A stretch of DNA of 64,000 nt, from contig NZ_JAAALB010000001.1 in assembly GCF_009905545.1 (NCBI RefSeq), forward strand, positions 248,001 through 312,000, written 5' to 3'. This document shows, in pieces, positions 38,118-48,118 of this stretch; positions within the stretch are counted from its first letter, which is position 1, and the number at the start of each line of letters is the position of its first letter. The translations under genes and the position numbers were made by a program. The notes below the pieces were generated by a model. It was not told where the DNA came from, did no database searches, and was given only the letters and a program-made list of their open reading frames with translations. Source of the stretch: Cellulophaga sp. BC115SP (lineage in GTDB: Bacteria > Bacteroidota > Bacteroidia > Cytophagales > Spirosomataceae).

Positions 38118-38903
38118 ATGAAAACTTCATTAGCTGATTTTGATTTTTTAGACCCTACTACATTTATCATTACCTGTATTGCTATGTTTTTTGTGGTAAT
38201 GATTCGGTATTTTATTCTTTCAGGATTTTTCCATAGTTATTTCTATTTGTGGAAAAAAGAAGAATGGAAACTTCGCAAAATCAATGCAAAAGCCTATCCT
38301 CCAGAACAGTTTAAAAAAGAAATAACTTGGTCTACGCTAACAGCAGTCTTATTTTCTGTTATTGGAGCATTCACAGCCGTACTTTGGCAAAAAGGCTATA
38401 CACAATTATATACAGACTTACATTGGTATGATGTAGTTTGGTTTCCATGTAGCATTGTCATCTCGATGCTTATTCATGAAACCTATTATTATTGGGTTCA
38501 CAGATGGATGCATCATCCGAAAATCTACCATCTTGTCCACAAAATCCATCACGATAGTAAAATTACCTCTGCTTGGACAGCCTTTTCGTTTCATCCAATT
38601 GAAGGTTTATTAGAAGCACTTATTATGCCAGTCATTATTTGTATTATTCCTATGCATATTTATGCCGCAACGGTTCATCTAACCATTATGACGATTACGG
38701 CGGCTATCAATCACTTAGACATTGAGATTTATCCTAAAACAAAATGGGGAAATTGGTTGGGGAAAATCATGATTGGAGCTACTCACCACAGTCATCATCA
38801 TAAGTATTATCGTTATAACTTTGGTTTGTATTTTACCTTTTGGGATAAAATTGGTAAAACCGAAAGCCCTAAATTTCAACAAGAGTTTGATGAAAGAGCA
38901 TAA
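38118..38903 (+). CDS. Sterol desaturase / fatty acid hydroxylase family membrane enzyme
   Basis: The 261-residue protein has four or so membrane helices and the eight-histidine di-iron pattern of the family: HETYYYWVHRWMHHP, HKIHHDS, HPIEG, and HHSHHHKYYRYNFG. Family members are membrane-bound di-iron oxygenases that hydroxylate or desaturate lipids. The substrate here could be a fatty acid, a carotenoid or a hopanoid-like lipid and cannot be told from sequence. It is followed at once by a stem-loop shared with the convergent rlpA gene. Confidence 0.88.
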   Translation: MKTSLADFDFLDPTTFIITCIAMFFVVMIRYFILSGFFHSYFYLWKKEEWKLRKINAKAYPPEQFKKEITWSTLTAVLFSVIGAFTAVLWQKGYTQLYTDLHWYDVVWFPCSIVISMLIHETYYYWVHRWMHHPKIYHLVHKIHHDSKITSAWTAFSFHPIEGLLEALIMPVIICIIPMHIYAATVHLTIMTITAAINHLDIEIYPKTKWGNWLGKIMIGATHHSHHHKYYRYNFGLYFTFWDKIGKTESPKFQQEFDERA

Positions 38904-38905
38904 AA

Positions 38906-38930
38906 AAAGGAGACGATAAACGTCTCCTTT
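38906..38930. terminator. Bidirectional terminator between the desaturase gene and rlpA
   Basis: AAAGGAGACG (38906-38915) and CGTCTCCTTT (38921-38930) pair perfectly around a 5-base loop, with an A-run before it. It starts three bases after the desaturase stop and lies 34 bases beyond the rlpA stop on the other strand. Confidence 0.8.
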
Positions 38931-38964
38931 CACAGTGTGGTAATAATAATTGTAATATAAAATC

Positions 38965-39792
38965 TTAGTAGTTATAGTGAGTACGAACTAAGCCTCTATA
39001 GCCTCTTTCTTGTAACCACATAACTCTTTCTGATGCAGCTTCTTTTGTATGGAATTCACCGAAGAGAATACGATACACTTTACCCATTTCTTTTTGACCT
39101 ACTTGAACAAAAATTTCTTCAGGTGACAAACCTAATTTCACAAGTTCGTCATACATATCATGAATTTTGTTTAAGCTTGTCAAAGCTGTTACTTGCACAG
39201 CAAAGCCTCTTGGAGATTTCACTGAACCATTTATATCATAAGTTCTATCTTCAGAAAATGCCGTAGAGTAGCTACTTGGAGAAGTTGCTGCTACTGAAGC
39301 TTGAGGCATCAATGAGGTAGGTTGTACAGGCACTCTATCTTGAGTACTTGCTGCAATATCATAATCTCTATAAATATTTACCTGAGAAGCAGGTCTAGCA
39401 TTCAACACTTCAACTCTTACTTGAGCTTTACCACTTGCAATCATACCCAAACGAGAAGCAGCTTCTCTTGACAAATTCAACAATTTGCCTTCTTCTTCAC
39501 AACGACAATAATCATTTACGCGTACATCAACCGTGCGGTTATTTTCGAGGTTTGTTACTCTCAAGACCGTGTTTAGAGGATACTTTGAATGCGAAGCTGT
39601 AAGCTGTGCATCATCATAGCGCTCTCCATAAGACGTTAAATTTCCAGTTAAATTTTTACCGTAATATTTTGCAATCCCTTCTTCTACTACATTATTTCCA
39701 TAAGAACCACTATACTCAGAATTTTGAGCTTTTGTAACCATCAAACCACCTTGAACTAAAATAAGGAAAGCGGATGCGATTAATTTTTTCAT
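38965..39792 (-). CDS. rlpA: RlpA-like septal ring lytic transglycosylase with SPOR domain
   Basis: The 275-residue protein has a signal peptide (LIASAFLILVQGGLMVTKAQ), a double-psi beta-barrel RlpA domain (EEGIAKYYGKNLTGNLTSYGERYDDAQLTASH split by the usual Asp and His of the active site), a linker, and a C-terminal SPOR domain (GFAVQVTALTSLNKI...VYRILFGEF). RlpA cleaves peptidoglycan glycan strands lacking stem peptides, and SPOR binds such strands at the septum. The usual VNDRGPF motif is replaced by VNDYCRC with two cysteines, and IDLS by LNLS. A -7-like element is 87 bases upstream. Confidence 0.88.
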   Translation of the reverse strand: MKKLIASAFLILVQGGLMVTKAQNSEYSGSYGNNVVEEGIAKYYGKNLTGNLTSYGERYDDAQLTASHSKYPLNTVLRVTNLENNRTVDVRVNDYCRCEEEGKLLNLSREAASRLGMIASGKAQVRVEVLNARPASQVNIYRDYDIAASTQDRVPVQPTSLMPQASVAATSPSSYSTAFSEDRTYDINGSVKSPRGFAVQVTALTSLNKIHDMYDELVKLGLSPEEIFVQVGQKEMGKVYRILFGEFHTKEAASERVMWLQERGYRGLVRTHYNY

Positions 39793-40575
39793 AATTGTTA
39801 TTCAGATTATGTGTTTATTTTCAGATGTGTTTTAAGAAACGTAGTGCTAATACTCGATGAAACCCTCGAAATTTGAAGCAAATGTATAAAATGTCTATTA
39901 TAAAGTTTATACAATTTTTAACAAAAATCATGCCAGCGTTAATATATCTTAGCTAAGTTTAAGCACAATAAGGCTTTAATTCAAAATTAAACAGATAAAA
40001 GCCTCAAAAAACTTATGAATTGGAGATTTTATGAACCAATTCAAGGTTTCTCTGGTATTTCAAATTCTATGTTTTGTCCAACTTTCAGGCAAAACATTAT
40101 ACTTTATAAATGTGTGAAGTAAGGAGATATGAGATTTGAGTGGCTTACTAAAAAGAATTTGTCTTTTTCAAAGATTTATAATTACCTAGGCTTGATATTC
40201 AAACTCTTTCTATAAAATATTGTAAGTCCTTGTTTATTTACTAGCTTATATCGTGCCAAACTTTTGTAAAACTCAAAATTTTATTAAAAAAACTTGTTTT
40301 ACTTTTAGATTTTAGATTTCGACAATTAGAAATATATTTGTATAGGCGCTATCAAGGCATTGCTTGTGTCAATCTTTGGTATTGCTCTACTATTAAATAA
40401 CATTTTTATAAACAAAAACATTCTGTGTATCTAGAGTAAGTTTTGAACAATGTTTTGGAGATCTCAGCTTGCCGAAATGATAATTATCTAATAATCAACC
40501 TTTAATCTCTTAACTCATTTTTCTTCATTGTTATTTAGATACCAAAACCATTTTCCCATTTTAGAACAAATAGCT
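39793..40575. other. AT-rich intergenic region between rlpA and glgE
   Basis: This 783-base gap between divergent genes holds no supported gene or terminator. It is AT-rich and carries weak short repeats such as TTTTAGATTTTAGATTTCG near 40304-40322, related in style to the intergenic repeat at 17421-17528. The glgE promoter should lie here but no clear match to the consensus was found. Confidence 0.4.
39879..39886 (-). promoter_or_regulatory. Candidate -7 promoter element of rlpA
   Basis: On the minus strand this reads TACATTTG, an exact match to TAnnTTTG, followed by CTTC. It lies 87 bases before the ATG. A clear TTTG at the -33 position is not seen. Confidence 0.4.
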
Positions 40576-42552
40576 ATGGCTAAGACAAAACAATCTTCAA
40601 AAAAACCACAAAACGGACAGAGTCGAGTAATTATCGAACGTGTAACTCCTGAAATCGATGGAGGGCGTTTTGCTATTAAAGCTGTACAAGGGGATACCAT
40701 TCATGTAGAGGCTGACGTTTTTTTGGATGGTCACGATATTCTCGCAGCAAGATTGCTCCATAAGCGCAACAATGCCAAAGACTGGATTGAAACCCCCATG
40801 TATTTTATCAATAACGACCGCTATGGGGCATCGTTTGGAGTCGAAGACAATGGTTTATACGAATACACCATCGAAGCATGGGTAGACCATGCCGCTAGCT
40901 GGGAGCACGAAATCAGCATGAAAATTAAGGATGGACAACATGTCAATATTGAACTACTCGTAGGCGCTAATTTATTAGATTATATGGCAACAGTAGCTTC
41001 AGCATCGGACAAGCCGCTGATTGAACATGCGGCAAGCCTATTCCGTAATCCTGAAGAATACCAACATGCTATTGAGTTTGCTACAGGAGCTACCATGCAC
41101 GATTGGATTCAGTTATACCCTAATAAAAAGTATATTAGCACTTACAAGACACTCAAACTTTGGGTTGACCGTGAAAAAGCTGCTTTTTCTTCTTGGTATT
41201 CGATGTTTCCTCGTTCAGCTGCATCAAAAAAAGGAGTACATGGTACTTTCAAAGATGTTGAAGAAAATGTAATTCCTCGTATCAAATCGCTTGGGTTTGA
41301 TGTGTTGTATATCCCTCCTATTCACCCAATTGGACATCAGTTTAGAAAAGGGAAAAACAACTCGACCACCTGTGAACCTGGCGAACCTGGAGTTCCCTAT
41401 GGTATTGGTTCTGAGTTGGGCGGCCATACAGCAATTCTTCCAGAATTAGGCACTTTGGATGATTTGAAACATCTGATTCAGACTTGTAAAGAAAATGGTA
41501 TTGAATTAGCTACTGATTTAGCCATTCAATGTTCGCCAGATCACCCTTATACTAAAGAACATCCAGAATGGTTTAAGGTTCGTCCTGATGGAACCATTCA
41601 GTATGCAGAGAACCCTCCTAAGAAATATCAAGATATCTATCCCATCAATTTTGAGTCAGAAAACTGGGAAGCACTATGGGATGAATTGAAAAATGTCATC
41701 ATGACTTGGGCAGACTGGGGTATCCGTCTTATTCGTGTAGACAATCCACATACCAAATCATTTAATTTCTGGGAGTGGGTTATTGCAGAAGTACAAGCCG
41801 TATATCCTGACATGATTTTCTTGGCGGAGGCATTTACTAAGCCAAAAGTAATGGCGCAACTTGCCAAATTGGGTTATGCCCAATCATATACCTATTATAC
41901 TTGGCGCAATAACAAAGCCGAATTGACAGATTATATGATGGAGTTGACGCATACCGAACAGAAATATTATATGCGTCCTAACTTTTGGCCGAATACCCAT
42001 GATATTTTGCCATGGTGCTTGCAAGGTGGTTTAGAACCGATGTTTATCACACGTTATTTTATGGCAGCTACACTTTCGGCTAATTATGGTATTTTCGGAC
42101 CTGTATTTGAAAGCATGAACCACGAAGCAAATCCTGGAAAAGAAGAATATCGTAATTCGGAGAAATACGAAATCAAGCACTGGGATTGGTCTTTTGAAAA
42201 TAAATTGACCCATATTATTCGTTTGACTAATCAAGCTCGTGTCGAAAACTCGGCTTTGCAACGAACCAATAACATTACTTTCTGTCAAATTGAAAATGAC
42301 CAAGTATTAGCGTATCTAAAAACTCATGCAAATGGCAACCGTATTTTATGCGTTGTAAACTTAGACCCTTACAATCGCCAAGGAGGTGTAGTGAGAGTAC
42401 CACTTTCGCAAATCCATAAGCATCAAGACCAAGAATATGTCGTTCATGATTTGTTGACAGGAGCCAAATATCACTGGAAAGGCGAATATAATTTTGTGGA
42501 TCTTGACCCACATATTATGCCAATGCACTTGTTCAGAATTGAAGATATATAG
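40576..42552 (+). CDS. glgE: Alpha-1,4-glucan:maltose-1-phosphate maltosyltransferase GlgE
   Basis: I chose the ATG at 40576; a TTG 48 bases upstream is in frame but unlikely. The 658-residue protein has an N-terminal DUF3416-type beta domain (GRFAIKAVQGDTIHVEADVF), the GH13_3 barrel (DVLYIPPIHPIGHQFRKGKN, IELATDLAIQCSPDHPY) and a C-terminal beta domain. The nucleophile Asp389 (LIRVDNPHTKS) and acid Glu418 (FLAEAF) are 29 residues apart, as in S. coelicolor GlgE (Asp394/Glu423). GlgE extends alpha-1,4-glucans using maltose-1-phosphate. In many genomes it is linked to treS, pep2 and glgB; none is near here. Confidence 0.93.
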   Translation: MAKTKQSSKKPQNGQSRVIIERVTPEIDGGRFAIKAVQGDTIHVEADVFLDGHDILAARLLHKRNNAKDWIETPMYFINNDRYGASFGVEDNGLYEYTIEAWVDHAASWEHEISMKIKDGQHVNIELLVGANLLDYMATVASASDKPLIEHAASLFRNPEEYQHAIEFATGATMHDWIQLYPNKKYISTYKTLKLWVDREKAAFSSWYSMFPRSAASKKGVHGTFKDVEENVIPRIKSLGFDVLYIPPIHPIGHQFRKGKNNSTTCEPGEPGVPYGIGSELGGHTAILPELGTLDDLKHLIQTCKENGIELATDLAIQCSPDHPYTKEHPEWFKVRPDGTIQYAENPPKKYQDIYPINFESENWEALWDELKNVIMTWADWGIRLIRVDNPHTKSFNFWEWVIAEVQAVYPDMIFLAEAFTKPKVMAQLAKLGYAQSYTYYTWRNNKAELTDYMMELTHTEQKYYMRPNFWPNTHDILPWCLQGGLEPMFITRYFMAATLSANYGIFGPVFESMNHEANPGKEEYRNSEKYEIKHWDWSFENKLTHIIRLTNQARVENSALQRTNNITFCQIENDQVLAYLKTHANGNRILCVVNLDPYNRQGGVVRVPLSQIHKHQDQEYVVHDLLTGAKYHWKGEYNFVDLDPHIMPMHLFRIEDI

Positions 42553-43376
42553 TTACTGTTTTTTATTTAGGTTAATGAGTAAAATTAAAATGATTTTACC
42601 TGCACTGGGCTCTAGGCTTTATGCTGTAAGCTAAATGTTGAAAGGTATTTCTCGTGAAATAACGAAAGCTTTTTTGCCTAATGCCTTAGGCTTAAAATCT
42701 AAAGCATAATATGGCAATCTTATGTTGCATTACTTCTTAGGTGTTTAGTATCAAATCACATTTAGAAATTGCTTATTACTACCTAAGTATATTAAGAAAT
42801 TATTAAGCCCAACTTCATACCTTAAGAAGTTGGGCTTATTTTTGGTTAAAATCATAAGCAAAAATACAGATACAATTGCATAGAGCCATTTTTTGAAACA
42901 ATTCGGTTTACAATCGATTTCATAAAAATACTTGCCAAAAAATGATTTATTAATAAAAAAAATAATTAAATTTCTATTCCTAGGCTTAATTCAGATAAAT
43001 TTCAGCTGTAAAGTTATCTCCAAACCAATATGACCATTTGAATATGATTATAACACATACTCTCTATCCAGCTCAATTATTCTTACCAAAATCCTCCTGT
43101 TTTTTCGGTAAAAAACGGCAATAGCTAGCCCTCTAATATTTCACTTTTTCTTAAAATCTCCATATTTCATTATGTGAGACTGGATAAACTTTGCCCAATG
43201 TTAAGAATAAATCAAGTTGACTTAATGATTTATTTACAGCCTCTCGGTTTTGATGGGATAACTTGCGCCTCCAAATTAAGCATTGGTGAATGCTAGAGAC
43301 AGGATACTCGTGATTTTCTATAATTCTAAAAAGTATACAACATCCTGATACTCATACTTATCAACCCAATTTTATC
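42553..43376. other. Intergenic region between glgE and the second SusC gene
   Basis: The 824-base gap has no supported gene. It holds a small stem (GCCTAA/TTAGGC, 42676-42691), the terminator at 42804-42838, and then about 540 bases before the SusC start. TAAACTTTG at 43184-43192 is near the -7 consensus but with one extra base. No sigma, anti-sigma or hybrid two-component regulator gene accompanies the SusCD pair. Confidence 0.45.
42804..42838 (+). terminator. Terminator downstream of glgE
   Basis: TAAGCCCAACTTC (42804-42816) and GAAGTTGGGCTTA (42826-42838) pair perfectly over 13 bases around a 9-base loop, followed by TTTTTGG. It is about 250 bases after the glgE stop. Confidence 0.8.
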
Positions 43377-46300
43377 ATGAACAAACTCTACTCTCAGAGT
43401 CTTACCAGCAAACTAGCCGCTGGTTTGCTATTAGGTGTTTGTGTGGGGCTTTCGCCCACACCGCTTCATGCTCACAACCGTGCAGCATTATCTAATTACA
43501 GCTTAGAAAAATTAATGACTAGTGAAATTCCTGTAAAAGGAAAAGTCATTGATGCCACAACTAACGAACCGCTTATTGGTTGTTCGGTTGCAGTGAAAGG
43601 TAGCAAGCGTGGTGTAAATACCGACGCAAAAGGAAATTTTGCATTGAATGTTGACGAAAAGGCAACTTTGGTCATCACTTTTGTAGGATACGAAAGACAA
43701 GAAATAGCGGTAAATGGCCGTACACAAATAGAGGTTTCGTTAAAATCAACTGCGTCTGACTTAGAACAAGTTGTTGTCGTAGGTTATGGTAGTACAACGA
43801 AAAAAGATGTAACAGGTTCGGTAAAATCATTGAAAAGTGCCGAATTTAACCAAGGTATTATCAACACTCCTGAATCTTTATTACAAGGTAAAGTATCTGG
43901 GGTAAATGTAACTTCAGCGAGTGGTGAACCAGGTGGTACACAAAACATTACGGTTCGTGGACCAGGTGGTGTTCGTACAGGTAGTACTCCATTGTTTGTA
44001 GTTGATGGAATGGCGCTTGATAACTCGTCAACAGGTGGTGCAACCAACCCTTTGACATTTATGAACCCTCAAGACATTGAGTCTATCGACGTATTGAAAG
44101 ATGCTTCAGCTACGGCTATCTATGGATCAAGAGGTGCCAATGGGGTTATTTTGATTACTACTAAAAAAGGAAAATCAGGATTCTCTTCGTTGACATATTC
44201 TGCTAGCTACGGTTTGTCTACTATGGCTCGTCCGTTGAATGTATTTACAGCTGATGAATATCGTAAGCAAGTAGTAGCTGTTGGTGGTGTATTAGAAGAT
44301 TTTAAAGGCAATACCGACTGGCAAAAACAAATCAGCCGTACTGCTGTGACACAAAACCATAACTTATCTTTTGGTGGTGGTGCTGACAAATTGACTTATT
44401 ATGGTTCATTTGGTATCCAGAATCAAGAAGGTATTATCAAAAATAGCCAGTTGAATCGTTACTCTGGTCGTTTGAATGTTACGCAAAAACTATTAAAAGA
44501 CCGTTTGACTGTTGATGTAAACTTAAATGCGTCACAGACCTACAACGAACGTCCTCCAATCGGATCTGTATTGGGTAGTGCTATTTCTACAAACCCAACG
44601 ATTCCTGCTTATGACGCCAATGGCAATATCTATTTGTACCAATCAGGTACAAACCCATTGTTGGCTTTAAAGTTGGAGAAAGATGCAACAACCACTACCA
44701 GACTTTTGGGGAATATCTCTCCTTCATTGAAAATTACAGACCACTTAACGTACAAACTTAACTTCGGGATTGACTATTCAAGCGCACACCGTGATTTGCA
44801 ATCCTTGGCTAACGCTGTACCACAACAAGATGGTCGTTTGGAATCGATTGACACTTGGAATACTAACCGCTTGATTGAAAACTATTTGACTTATAACAGA
44901 AACATTGGCAAAGATCATACTTTCTCAATGTTGGTGGGTCACTCTTATCAAAGATTCTACTTCCAAGGTCGTGGCTATAGTATCAATAAATTCCCTATTA
45001 CTGACCTTGAGCCAATTTATAACCCAGGCTTAGGACAAGAATTGACTTTGGCAAACAACAAGCCTTACGGTTATGCGACTATCAACGAATTACAATCATT
45101 CTTTGGTCGTGTAAATTACTCATTCAAAGACAAGTATTTGTTGACAGCAACAGTTCGTGCTGACGGTTCATCAAAATTTGGTGCTAACAATAAATACGGG
45201 GTATTCCCATCATTCTCGGCAGGTTGGAGAATTTCTGAAGAGGAATTCATGAAAGGTTCGGCTGTAAGCAACCTAAAGCTAAGAGCTGGTTGGGGTAGAA
45301 CAGGTAACCAAGAAATTCCTTCAAAAATTACTCAAGCACGCTTTACTTCAGTGGTTTCTGGTACAACATCTTATCCTTTGGATGAGTCGTCTACTTACCC
45401 TGCTGGTACTTCATATACTCGTTTGGCTAACCCGAATATTCAGTGGGAACAGTCTACTCAAACTGACTTAGGTTTAGATTTCGCATTTTTGAATGGTGCT
45501 TTGAGTGGTACAATCGATGCTTTCCACAAAGTTTCTGGTGATATTTTGTTAGAAGTAATTCCTTCTGACCCAGTACAACCAGCAGGTACATTCTGGACAA
45601 ACGTGAAGGATATGACTATCACCAACAAAGGTTTGGAATTAGAATTAAACTACCGTCATTCTACGAAACAAGGTTTGACTTACGAATTTGGTGGAAACAT
45701 TACTTTCATCAGCAACGTAGTAAACAAATCACCTTACTCGGTAATTCCTTCTGGTTCGGCTTCAGGTTCTGGTTTGACTTCAGCTACTATCAATGGTTAT
45801 GTAAATGGTCAACCTATCGGTACATTCTTCTTGAAAGAATTTATTGGTTTGGATGATAAAGGTTTGAGTAAATACAGAGATGTTGACGGTGATGGTATCG
45901 TTACTGACAACGACCGTATTGCAGCAGGAACAGCTTTACCAAACAAACAATATAACTTCTTTGGTCGTGTGAGCTACAAAGGTTTTGATTTGGCCGCTAA
46001 CTTTAATGGCGTATCTGGAAACAAAATTTATGACAACACAGCTAACGCAAACTTCTACAAATTGCGTCTTTCAAAAGGAATCAACACTACTCCAGAGGTA
46101 TTAGCATTCTCGAATGAGTCTGTTAACAACTCTGCTCCAGTATCGACAAGATTCTTGAAAGATGGCGCATTTTTACGTTTGAATAACCTTGCATTAGGTT
46201 ACACATTCGATACCAAAAAGCTAGGAATCAACGAATGGATTTCGGGCTTGAGATTATCAGTAACTGGTCAAAACTTATTCGTAATTACCCAATACAATGG

Positions 46301-46418
46301 TTATGACCCAGAAGTAAACACCGACCGTACTATCAACGGTATTACTTCTTATGGTATCGATTATTTAAGTTATCCAAAAGCAAGAACGGTTGTATTTGGA
46401 CTTAACGTAACATTCTAA
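43377..46418 (+). CDS. SusC/RagA-family TonB-dependent receptor (no STN domain)
   Basis: The 1013-residue protein has an N-terminal signal region (LAAGLLLGVCVGLSPTPLHA), a carboxypeptidase-regulatory-like domain (about 51-123, VKGKVIDATTNEPLIGCSV), a TonB-box-like segment (EQVVVVGYGST), a plug (NITVRGPGG, PLFVVDGMAL, VLKDASATAIYGSRGANGVI) and a beta barrel ending in an aromatic residue. It imports a nutrient with the SusD partner encoded 14 bases downstream. Unlike the receptor at 12394-15903 it has no STN domain, so it is not expected to signal to a FecR. The substrate is unknown. Confidence 0.93.
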   Translation: MNKLYSQSLTSKLAAGLLLGVCVGLSPTPLHAHNRAALSNYSLEKLMTSEIPVKGKVIDATTNEPLIGCSVAVKGSKRGVNTDAKGNFALNVDEKATLVITFVGYERQEIAVNGRTQIEVSLKSTASDLEQVVVVGYGSTTKKDVTGSVKSLKSAEFNQGIINTPESLLQGKVSGVNVTSASGEPGGTQNITVRGPGGVRTGSTPLFVVDGMALDNSSTGGATNPLTFMNPQDIESIDVLKDASATAIYGSRGANGVILITTKKGKSGFSSLTYSASYGLSTMARPLNVFTADEYRKQVVAVGGVLEDFKGNTDWQKQISRTAVTQNHNLSFGGGADKLTYYGSFGIQNQEGIIKNSQLNRYSGRLNVTQKLLKDRLTVDVNLNASQTYNERPPIGSVLGSAISTNPTIPAYDANGNIYLYQSGTNPLLALKLEKDATTTTRLLGNISPSLKITDHLTYKLNFGIDYSSAHRDLQSLANAVPQQDGRLESIDTWNTNRLIENYLTYNRNIGKDHTFSMLVGHSYQRFYFQGRGYSINKFPITDLEPIYNPGLGQELTLANNKPYGYATINELQSFFGRVNYSFKDKYLLTATVRADGSSKFGANNKYGVFPSFSAGWRISEEEFMKGSAVSNLKLRAGWGRTGNQEIPSKITQARFTSVVSGTTSYPLDESSTYPAGTSYTRLANPNIQWEQSTQTDLGLDFAFLNGALSGTIDAFHKVSGDILLEVIPSDPVQPAGTFWTNVKDMTITNKGLELELNYRHSTKQGLTYEFGGNITFISNVVNKSPYSVIPSGSASGSGLTSATINGYVNGQPIGTFFLKEFIGLDDKGLSKYRDVDGDGIVTDNDRIAAGTALPNKQYNFFGRVSYKGFDLAANFNGVSGNKIYDNTANANFYKLRLSKGINTTPEVLAFSNESVNNSAPVSTRFLKDGAFLRLNNLALGYTFDTKKLGINEWISGLRLSVTGQNLFVITQYNGYDPEVNTDRTINGITSYGIDYLSYPKARTVVFGLNVTF

Positions 46419-46432
46419 TTTTCTAAAGAAAC

Positions 46433-48118
46433 ATGAAAAAACCAGTTATATTCCTTTCATTGTTAGCTTCTTTGATAGCAAGTCAAAGTTGTACTAACCT
46501 CGAAGAACAAGTACTAGACGAATCTTTTTCTCCGAGTATTTCTTATGCTGATATTGCTAATGGTACTTTAGCACCTGTATATGCTTTATTACCAAGTGTA
46601 TTTTTACATACTAACTATTTTGCTATTCAAGAAATCTCTACAGACGAGGCTATTTTGCCTTACCGTGGAGGTACAGACTGGGGTGACAATGGTATTTATT
46701 TAGCCTTGCACCAGCATACACAAACCAGTACAGATCCAAACTTGAAAAACACTTGGAACTTTATTCTACAAGGTATTTCTCGTTCGGTTTCAGCTATCAA
46801 TGAGTTTCAAGGTAAGACAGATGCAACTTCTCAGTTGTACTTGGCAGAATCACGTGGTATGCGTGCCTATTACTCAATGTTGACGTTGGATTTGTTTGGT
46901 GTTGTTTTTGTAAAAAATAGTGTTGGTGAAACTTCGAAAGTAATCCGTGGTGCTGAAGCAGTAGAATATATCAAATCAGAATTGTTGGCAATTGAGCCAA
47001 ACCTTTCAACTACAGTAGGTCCTGGTCGTTTGAACAAAGCTGCTGCTTGGGGTTTATTGGCTCGTTTGTACTTAAATGCTGCTGTTTATCGTAATGTGAC
47101 AGCACAGACTGTAACTTTCTCGAATGACGATTTGGACAAAGTAATTGAGTACACTGATAAAATCATTAACTCAAATCAGTACCAATTATCACCAGATTAT
47201 TTCTCAATTTTCAATAGCGATAACCATAGCAACAAAGAAATTATCTTTGCTGTTGACCAACGTGCCGAGTTGAATGGTCATAACCGTTTGGCATACTTCT
47301 CGTTGTCGGGTGACCAATTCCCATTGCCAGCATTCCCTGCGGCAAATGGTACTGATGGACCTGCCATTACTTCTGATTTCTATCGTACTTGGGTAAATGC
47401 TTATGGCTCGCAAGACCCTAGCGTTGATCCACGTTTTTACAAGCAAAACCTTTCGATTTACTCAAACCCTGCTGACTCATGTGTAACGGCTGAGAGCTTT
47501 AATATCAACCGTGGTATTTTGCGTGGTCAACAATATGGTTTGATTCGTAAAAATGGGGTATTCTTGAAATGTCCAGATGGAAAAATGAAGGTAGGTAAAC
47601 TTTACAATGACACACGTAACCGTCCAACTACTCCAGTAATCTTTACGGAAAAAGTAGACTTTACAGTAGCAGGTTCTGATTACTCAACTGGTTACCGTGT
47701 TGAAAAATACGAATTCTCGAAGAAATCTACTTCAGGTCGTAACTTAGGAGATGCTGATATTGTAATCTTACGTTTGGCAGATGTGTATTTGATGCGTGCT
47801 GAAGCAAAATTGCGTAAGAGTAACGATGCCGCTTCGGCTTTGGCGGATGTTAATACGGTTCGTGCATCAAGAAAAGCGGCAACACCTCCTCCAGCCTTGA
47901 CAAGTATGTCATTAGACTTATTGTATCGTGAAAGAGGTTTTGAGTTTTACTGGGAAATGCTTCGCCGTACAGATATGATTCGTTTTGGTAAATACGAAGA
48001 TACTTGGACTGAAAAAACAAATACAGACCGCAACAAACGTATTTTCCCAATTCCACAAACAGCCATCGACGGTGCATCTAACCTTCCAGGCTACTTAGTG
48101 CAGAATCCATCATACTAA
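46433..48118 (+). CDS. SusD/RagB-family nutrient-binding lipoprotein
   Basis: The 561-residue protein begins with a lipoprotein signal (LSLLASLIASQSC, Cys at residue 20). SusD motifs include AESRGMRAYYSMLTLDLFG, NKAAAWGLLARLYLNA, ILRLADVYLMRAEAKLR and the C-terminal ERGFEFYWEMLRRTDMIRFG with IFPIPQ. It should form the surface lid of the SusC encoded 14 bases upstream. It ends the unit, with a stem-loop terminator 40 bases on. Confidence 0.93.
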   Translation: MKKPVIFLSLLASLIASQSCTNLEEQVLDESFSPSISYADIANGTLAPVYALLPSVFLHTNYFAIQEISTDEAILPYRGGTDWGDNGIYLALHQHTQTSTDPNLKNTWNFILQGISRSVSAINEFQGKTDATSQLYLAESRGMRAYYSMLTLDLFGVVFVKNSVGETSKVIRGAEAVEYIKSELLAIEPNLSTTVGPGRLNKAAAWGLLARLYLNAAVYRNVTAQTVTFSNDDLDKVIEYTDKIINSNQYQLSPDYFSIFNSDNHSNKEIIFAVDQRAELNGHNRLAYFSLSGDQFPLPAFPAANGTDGPAITSDFYRTWVNAYGSQDPSVDPRFYKQNLSIYSNPADSCVTAESFNINRGILRGQQYGLIRKNGVFLKCPDGKMKVGKLYNDTRNRPTTPVIFTEKVDFTVAGSDYSTGYRVEKYEFSKKSTSGRNLGDADIVILRLADVYLMRAEAKLRKSNDAASALADVNTVRASRKAATPPPALTSMSLDLLYRERGFEFYWEMLRRTDMIRFGKYEDTWTEKTNTDRNKRIFPIPQTAIDGASNLPGYLVQNPSY

